Below, one piece after another: positions 59,748-64,000 of a stretch of 64,000 bases of DNA. Numbering within the stretch: the stretch's first letter is position 1; the number at the start of each line of letters is the position of its first letter. Where the stretch lies: NCBI RefSeq assembly GCF_028283685.1, contig NZ_JAPWKF010000010.1, forward strand, positions 62,001 to 126,000, read 5' to 3'. Below the pieces are notes generated by a model. It made no database searches. It had not been told where the DNA came from and saw only the letters and a list, made by a program, of their open reading frames with translations. The stretch comes from Edaphobacter sp. GTDB lineage: Bacteria; Acidobacteriota; Terriglobia; Terriglobales; Acidobacteriaceae. A program made the position numbers and the translations under genes.

Positions 59748-61013
59748 CTAAGCCTTGACCTCCGCCTTCGCACCCTTCACATCCAGCTCCTTTGACAAGA
59801 TCCCCATATCCTTATCGCCGCGCCCGGAAAGATTCACCATCAGCACGGCGTCTTTGCTCATCGTCGGAGCCAGCTTGATCGCCTCGGCCACAGCATGCGC
59901 GCTCTCGAGCGCCGGAAGAATCCCCTCCGTCCGCGCCAGCGTCACCACAGCCTTCAACGCCTCGTCATCCGTAGCCGACGTATACGTCGCGCGACCCGAA
60001 TCATGCAGCATCGCATGCTCCGGCCCCACGCTCGCGTAGTCCAGCCCCGCGCTCACCGAGTGCGTCAGCGCAATCTGCCCCGCATCGTCCTGCAGCACGT
60101 AGCTGTACGTCCCCTGCAGCACACCCGGAACACCGCCGCCGATCTTCGCAAACCGCGCCGCATGCTCGCCAATCGCCGAGCCACGCCCGCCAGCCTCAAC
60201 ACCAATCAGCTTCACATCCGCATCGTCGATGAACTCGTAGAACGCGCCGATGGCGTTCGATCCGCCGCCAACACACGCCACGACAGCGGTCGGCAGCTTG
60301 CCCTCCTGCTCCAGAATCTGCTGCTTCGCCTCGATGCTGATCACGCGATGAAAGTCCCGCACCATCGTCGGGTAAGGATGCGAGCCCAGCGCCGAGCCCA
60401 GGATGTAGAACGTCGTCCGCACATTCGTCACCCAGTCGCGCATCGCCTCGGAGATCGCGTCCTTCAGCGTCGCCGAACCCGCGCTCACGCCGCGCACCTC
60501 CGCGCCCAGCAGGCGCATGCGGTAGACATTCAGCTCCTGCCGCCGCATGTCCTCTTCGCCCATGTAGATCACGCAGTCCATGCCCAGCAGGGCGCACACC
60601 GTCGCCGTCGCCACGCCATGCTGCCCCGCGCCCGTCTCGGCGATAACGCGCTGCTTGCCCATGCGCTTCGCCAGCAGCCCCTGCCCCAGCGCGTTGTTGA
60701 TCTTGTGCGCACCCGTATGCAACAGGTCTTCGCGCTTCAAATAAATCTTCGCGCCGCCCAGCTGATCGCTCAGCCGCTTCGCGTAGTACAGCGGCGTAGG
60801 CCGGCCGCAGTAGTTGTGCAGCAGGTCGGCCAGTTCGGCCTGAAACGACGCATCGTCCTTGGCCTCGTTATACGCAGCCTCAAGCTCTTCGAGCGCTGCC
60901 ATCAGCGTCTCCGGCACATACCGCCCGCCGTACACCCCAAACCGCCCCACCGCCGACCTCACCGGGCTGACAGATCCCCCCGGACTCACCATCGCTGCCG
61001 TCGTGCTGCTCAT
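59748..61013 (-). CDS. trpB: Tryptophan synthase beta subunit
   Basis: 421 residues. PLP enzyme that joins indole and serine. PLP lysine in [20 protein letters not shown]. Other signatures are [40 protein letters not shown] and [26 protein letters not shown] sits just upstream of the ATG. It is the first structural gene after the leader/attenuator (61041-61255) and is followed by trpA with a two-base gap. trpE, trpG, trpD, trpC and trpF are not in the window. Confidence 0.96.
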   Translation of the reverse strand: MSSTTAAMVSPGGSVSPVRSAVGRFGVYGGRYVPETLMAALEELEAAYNEAKDDASFQAELADLLHNYCGRPTPLYYAKRLSDQLGGAKIYLKREDLLHTGAHKINNALGQGLLAKRMGKQRVIAETGAGQHGVATATVCALLGMDCVIYMGEEDMRRQELNVYRMRLLGAEVRGVSAGSATLKDAISEAMRDWVTNVRTTFYILGSALGSHPYPTMVRDFHRVISIEAKQQILEQEGKLPTAVVACVGGGSNAIGAFYEFIDDADVKLIGVEAGGRGSAIGEHAARFAKIGGGVPGVLQGTYSYVLQDDAGQIALTHSVSAGLDYASVGPEHAMLHDSGRATYTSATDDEALKAVVTLARTEGILPALESAHAVAEAIKLAPTMSKDAVLMVNLSGRGDKDMGILSKELDVKGAKAEVKA

Positions 61014-61040
61014 ACACGCTCCTTACAACGCCTTCTACCG

Positions 61041-61077
61041 CACAAAACAAAAGCCGCAACCTTATCGGGTCGCGGCT
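61041..61077 (-). terminator. Intrinsic terminator of the trp leader (attenuator, segments 3:4)
   Basis: On the minus strand: AGCCGCGACC (segment 3, 61068-61077), 6-base loop, GGTTGCGGCT (segment 4, 61052-61061; one G-U pair), then TTTGTTTTGTG. It sits 27 bases before the trpB start codon. Confidence 0.88.
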
Positions 61078-61141
61078 CGTGTGGACTTTGAATCTTGTCT
61101 GAACTTCAGCTTGTGCTGCTCAGCTAATCCGTCAGAAGACC

Positions 61142-61216
61142 CTACTCCGCCGATGCCGCTACCGGATACCAGTAGCGGTCAATAAAGCTAATAAAGCGGC
61201 TGGAGTTCGAGATCAT
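61142..61216 (-). CDS. trp leader peptide (24 residues, Tyr-Trp-Tyr near the middle)
   Basis: A short ORF, ATG 61216 to stop TAG at 61142-61144, of 24 codons. The sequence has the shape M-I-S-N-S-S-R-F-I-S-F-I-D-R, then RYWYPVAAS, then A-E. Residues 15-17 are Tyr-Trp-Tyr, and two Phe precede them. The Trp codon TGG lies at 61169-61171, in the loop of the first hairpin (segment 1 CCGCTAC 61172-61178 pairing with GTAGCGG). A GAGGG lies four bases upstream of the ATG. Stalling of the leading ribosome at Tyr/Trp/Tyr would block segment 1 and let segment 2 pair with segment 3. Confidence 0.82.
   Translation of the reverse strand: MISNSSRFISFIDRYWYPVAASAE
61155..61178 (-). promoter_or_regulatory. 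Attenuator segments 1 and 2 (antiterminator choice)
   Basis: On the minus strand: segment 1 CCGCTAC (61172-61178), then segment 2 GGTAGCGGC (61155-61163). Segment 2 can pair with segment 1 (7 bp) or with segment 3 GCCGCGACC of the terminator (8 of 9). The two pairings are mutually exclusive, as required for attenuation. Confidence 0.8.
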
Positions 61217-61226
61217 CTTGCCCTCA

Positions 61227-61255
61227 AGCATACATGCGCACCCCGCTGACTGCAA
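61227..61255 (-). promoter_or_regulatory. Promoter of the trp leader transcript
   Basis: On the minus strand: TTGCAG (61250-61255), 17-base spacer, TATGCT (61227-61232). The -10 end is only about 10 bases from the leader ATG, so the leader ORF would be almost leaderless. The rest of the gap up to the Lrp stop shows no other structure. Confidence 0.6.
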
Positions 61256-61351
61256 CCTGCTTGCTCAATCGAGCCGTCTCCCTCCGAAGAGGTCACATCT
61301 CCCTCGCAGCCCAGCATCGCGCCCGACGACCCGCCACCTTCGCTCAACATC

Positions 61352-61840
61352 TCACGGAATCACAATCGCCGTATCACTCTTCACGCGATCCAGCGCAATC
61401 AGCGTCCGAAAGCTCTTCACCAGCTCGTTCTCCGAGAACAGCCGCCGCGTCAGCCCCTCGTAGCTCCGCATGTCCGGCGCAAGAATCAACAGCACGAAGC
61501 TGACGCCGCCCGTCACATAGAAGCACTGCTGCACCTCGGCCGTCCCGCGAAACAGCGCCTTCGCGCCATCGACCGTCGCCGCCCGCTCGTCCCACAGCTG
61601 CACCTCGACGATCGCCGTAATCGTCGCCGAGACCGCATCGGGATCGACGATCGCGACGTTCCCTGCGATCACCCCGGCCTCCTCCATCGCTGCGACTCGG
61701 CGCTGCACCGCGGCGGCCGACAGGTTCACCTCCTCCGCAATCACTCGCTGCGGCGTCTTGTTATCGCGCTGGAGGATCCGAAGGATGGCCCGATTCTGTG
61801 GATCGAGCGCAGAGCCAAGATTGTTTGATTTCCTAGGCAT
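61352..61840 (-). CDS. Lrp/AsnC-family transcriptional regulator
   Basis: 162 residues from ATG 61840. The N-terminal HTH is LDPQNRAILRILQRDNKTPQ, then IAEEVNLSAAAVQRRVAAME, with the rest an Lrp/AsnC effector domain (RAM) containing TAIVEVQLWDERAATVDGAK ALFRGTAEVQQCFYVTGGVS FVLLILAPDMRSYEGLTR. It is divergent from a DMT-type exporter with only 73 bases between them, the classic layout for Lrp-controlled amino-acid export. Its ligand is unknown. It is upstream of the trp leader in the same orientation but is separated from it by a clear promoter. Confidence 0.94.
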   Translation of the reverse strand: MPRKSNNLGSALDPQNRAILRILQRDNKTPQRVIAEEVNLSAAAVQRRVAAMEEAGVIAGNVAIVDPDAVSATITAIVEVQLWDERAATVDGAKALFRGTAEVQQCFYVTGGVSFVLLILAPDMRSYEGLTRRLFSENELVKSFRTLIALDRVKSDTAIVIP

Positions 61841-61913
61841 AAACGATGATTTGTTGCGTATAACTCCCAAAAATCGAACGCATGGCCCGCATCGTCGAGA
61901 ATATCCTTCGATC

Positions 61914-62888
61914 ATGACATCCGTCACGTCCCACAGCAGCGCCTCCACCTCCTCCCGGCAGGCCACGCTGACAGGAGTTGCCTGCGGCATGGGAGCAGGC
62001 GCGCTATGGGGACTCGTCTTCCTCGCGCCAAAGCTGGCGGCAGAGTTCAGCCCGCTGCTGCTCTGCATCGGACGCTACCTCTGCTTTGGACTCATCGCCG
62101 CCGCGCTCGCCGCGCCGCGTCTCCGCTCGCTGCTCGTCCACATCCCACGACGTCAGTGGCTGAACCTGATCTGGCTCTCGCTCGCCGGCAACACCCTCTA
62201 CTACATCCTTCTATCAGCGGCCGTGCAGACCGGCGGCATTGCGATGACCTCGCTCGTCATCGGCTTTCTGCCCGTCGCCGTCACCATCGTCGGCAGCCGC
62301 GACGAAGGCGCAGTCCCTCTCGTCAGACTGCGATTCTCTCTGTTGCTCTGCGGTTTGGGAACCATCTGCATCGGCTGGCAGGCGCTCGCCTCCCCCGCGC
62401 CGGGCGGGCGGCAGATCCTCGGCCTGCTCTGTGCCATCGGCGCCCTGGCCTCGTGGACCACCTACGCTGTCGGCAACTCCCGCTGCCTCGCCCAGCTGAA
62501 GCAGGTCTCCGCGCACGACTGGAATCTCCTCACCGGAATCGTCACCGGGCTGCAGAGCCTTCTCTTGATCCCTCTCGCGCTTGTCCTCGAGAAGGCACAT
62601 CACAGCTCGCAGGGTTGGGCGCGATTCGCAGCCGTCTCCCTCGGCGTCGCCGTCCTGGCCTCCATCACCGGAAACTCGCTCTGGAACAGGATGAATCGCC
62701 TGTTGCCGCTCACGCTCGTCGGCCAGATGATCCTCTTCGAGACCGTCTTCGCGCTGATCTACGGCTTCCTCTGGGAGCGGCGCCTGCCGACGTTTCTGGA
62801 GATCGCAGCCCTTACTCTCGTCGTGATGAGCGTGCTCACCTGCCTCGCCGCCCACCGTCAGCCGGCTATGGCCGAACACAGCGCCTGA
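61914..62888 (+). CDS. DMT-superfamily (EamA) transporter, probable amino-acid or metabolite exporter
   Basis: 324 residues with ten predicted transmembrane helices in two EamA repeats, e.g. GVACGMGAGALWGLVFLAPK, LCIGRYLCFGLIAAALAAPR, WLNLIWLSLAGNTLYYILLS, and in the second half LLTGIVTGLQSLLLIPLALV and FETVFALIYGFLWERRLPTF. The start at 61914 leaves a short cytosolic N-terminus. It is divergent from an Lrp regulator, so a role in exporting an amino acid or related compound (YddG/RhtA type) is likely. Substrate unknown. Confidence 0.9.
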   Translation: MTSVTSHSSASTSSRQATLTGVACGMGAGALWGLVFLAPKLAAEFSPLLLCIGRYLCFGLIAAALAAPRLRSLLVHIPRRQWLNLIWLSLAGNTLYYILLSAAVQTGGIAMTSLVIGFLPVAVTIVGSRDEGAVPLVRLRFSLLLCGLGTICIGWQALASPAPGGRQILGLLCAIGALASWTTYAVGNSRCLAQLKQVSAHDWNLLTGIVTGLQSLLLIPLALVLEKAHHSSQGWARFAAVSLGVAVLASITGNSLWNRMNRLLPLTLVGQMILFETVFALIYGFLWERRLPTFLEIAALTLVVMSVLTCLAAHRQPAMAEHSA

Positions 62889-62903
62889 GCGAGGAGCCAG
62901 CCT

Positions 62904-64000
62904 CTACGGCTCCAGCACAAACTTCTTCACCGCCACCTTCGCGCCCATCCGCCCGCGCTCCGGCGCCGTCCGCATCACCACCGTAATCTCGTCGAACAGC
63001 GTGCCGTCCATCGCCGACGGCACAGGAAAACGCAGCGTCTCCTCCTGCACCTTGCCCGACGCATTCGGCCGCTGCGCGATCGGCAGCTCGCTCGACGGAA
63101 TCACCACCGTCCCCAGGTAATGCGGCGCGGCCTCAGGAGCCACCGCGTTGATCCGCGCCTTCGCCGCCGTCTTCGCATCCGCCTGCTTCTTCACCCACAG
63201 CTCCAGCGAGATCGCCCCGCTCAGCTGATCGTTGTTCTCCACCACCAGCGCCATCGCGCTGCAGCAGCCAAGATCCAGCGGCTGCGCCAGCTTCTGGTGC
63301 GCCTCCATCGTCAGCGGGTAGCGGTCGCTCGAGCTCACCTGCGTCTTCGTCGAACTGCCCCGCACCACACGCGCCGTGGGCCGCGGCTTCTTCTCCGGCC
63401 ACTTGAAGTACCAGTACTGCCCGTCGAACGGAATCTCCATCGGCTCCGCGATCTTCACGCCAAAGTGCGGCTCCAGATCGCGCTTCACCGGCGGGGCGAT
63501 AATCTTCTTCTGCATCTCCGTCAGCGGCAGCAGGATCACGCCCGTATATCCGCTGCTCGGCGCGGCGCTCTTCGCTGCAACGGGACTCTTCGTCTCGATC
63601 CCGGAAAACGGATTGGCGAAGCCGCCTCGCGTCGACACCCTCAGATACGGCAGCAGCGCAACCAGCGTCACCATAAACGCCGCCACCGCGAGGATGTTCT
63701 GTCGCCCGGTCGAAAGAATCGCCCGCGTCTCCACTCCCGCAACGCTTGGACGAGCCGCACGCCACCCCAGAACCCCCGCAAAGACTCCCGCCGCAACCGA
63801 CGACGCAATAAACCAGCGCGTCGCCACCAACGCAAACACGATGTCCAGCACCAATACCAGCACCAGCGACGGCAACAGCGCGCGAGCCAGCAGGCCCTCC
63901 TTGAAGAAAAACGGCGTCCCCGCGATGTGCGGAGCCGACTGCACACTACTCTCGGCAGCCTCCACCTCGCACTGCTTCAGAAAGACGCCCAGGCAGGCCA
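62904..64000 (-). CDS. Membrane protein of unknown function (5' end outside window)
   Basis: The frame remains open beyond 63965 to the window end (codons ...ACLGVFLKQCE before the GTG at 63965), so the true start may be outside. The visible part is ~355 residues. Two transmembrane helices lie near the N-terminus (LLPSLVLVLVLDIVFALVAT and ILAVAAFMVTLVALLPYLRV). A long extracytoplasmic region follows, with IPFDGQYWYFKWPEKKPRPT, then LDLGCCSAMALVVENNDQLS and a beta-rich C-terminus. The Cys spacing C-x7-C in the unseen 5' part resembles a small zinc-ribbon or B-box-like head, but this is weak. No known family recognised. Confidence 0.7.
   Translation of the reverse strand, partial: ACLGVFLKQCEVEAAESSVQSAPHIAGTPFFFKEGLLARALLPSLVLVLVLDIVFALVATRWFIASSVAAGVFAGVLGWRAARPSVAGVETRAILSTGRQNILAVAAFMVTLVALLPYLRVSTRGGFANPFSGIETKSPVAAKSAAPSSGYTGVILLPLTEMQKKIIAPPVKRDLEPHFGVKIAEPMEIPFDGQYWYFKWPEKKPRPTARVVRGSSTKTQVSSSDRYPLTMEAHQKLAQPLDLGCCSAMALVVENNDQLSGAISLELWVKKQADAKTAAKARINAVAPEAAPHYLGTVVIPSSELPIAQRPNASGKVQEETLRFPVPSAMDGTLFDEITVVMRTAPERGRMGAKVAVKKFVLEP

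Noticed and set aside
59895..61091. A ~400-codon plus-strand frame opposite trpB
   Set aside because: Arg/His-rich translation with no domain, antisense to a certain trpB and overlapping the attenuator.
1..64000. tRNA and rRNA genes
   Set aside because: No cloverleaf with TTCGA-type T-loop or CCA-like end was seen in the gaps; this was a visual check only, and a tRNA scan would be needed to exclude it.

Overview
The window is about 64 kb of GC-rich bacterial chromosome with dense, mostly single-gene transcription units. The gene set suggests an Acidobacteriota member of the Terriglobia/Acidobacteriaceae type (Granulicella, Terriglobus or Edaphobacter relatives). The pointers are a PadR regulator overlapping an ADOP-type FtsX/MacB permease, secreted proteins of unknown function with low-complexity linkers, many secreted carbohydrate-related proteins, and scattered REP-like intergenic palindromes. 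This placement is inference from gene content; no marker gene was aligned. No rRNA, tRNA, CRISPR array, prophage or transposase was seen.

Layout. 0-9 kb: methyltransferase fragment, secreted amidohydrolase, serA, FmdB zinc ribbon, a histone-H1-like lysine-rich protein, an unknown lipoprotein, a DUF885 peptidase, DUF3224 and cupin proteins. 9-17 kb: mfd, a lone sugar-binding lipoprotein, gatB, galU. 17-26 kb: redox and stress genes (Old Yellow Enzyme, ferritin-like protein, azoR-DoxX with a divergent TetR, MarR-pirin) and a very large secreted protein joining an LssY_C-like domain to a probable outer-membrane barrel. 26-36 kb: P-loop kinase, low-complexity secreted protein, ADOP permease-PadR with twin operators, an orphan oligopeptide-type ATPase, metallophosphoesterase, GH43-like and sugar-isomerase-like secreted proteins. 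36-46 kb: ABC-F ATPase, FkbM methyltransferase, LOG protein, a frameshifted PQQ-type sugar dehydrogenase, a Tat-exported anion-binding protein, a PHP-like phosphoesterase, a CcdC-like membrane protein, an intradiol dioxygenase. 46-55 kb: GH15, MutM, arylsulfotransferase lipoprotein, glycosyltransferase, small zinc ribbon, ddl, TonB-like protein. 55-64 kb: an aromatic amino-acid gene block on the minus strand (trpB-trpA-chorismate mutase-aroF-tyrA, then ilvA), then an Lrp regulator divergent from a DMT exporter, and a truncated membrane protein.

The most striking object is the leader of the aromatic block (61041-61255, minus strand). It has a consensus-like promoter, a 24-codon leader ORF with a Tyr-Trp-Tyr run preceded by two Phe, three mutually exclusive hairpins and a T-rich terminator just before trpB. 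This is the architecture of a ribosome-mediated attenuator, apparently controlling tryptophan synthase together with DAHP synthase, chorismate mutase and prephenate dehydrogenase.

Other regulatory structure that can be read directly: twin GTAGA-N3-TCTAC operators at padR, a 16-bp-arm inverted repeat between azoR and its TetR, and stacked palindromes in front of marR-pirin. The repeats are also unusual. Three genes have their stop codon inside a short tandem duplication (11 bp x3, 23 bp x5, 23 bp x2). A 60-bp double-hairpin element flanks one small gene on both sides. A dispersed GTCATCCCG...GGGACCTGCTTTT element occurs at least six times between genes.
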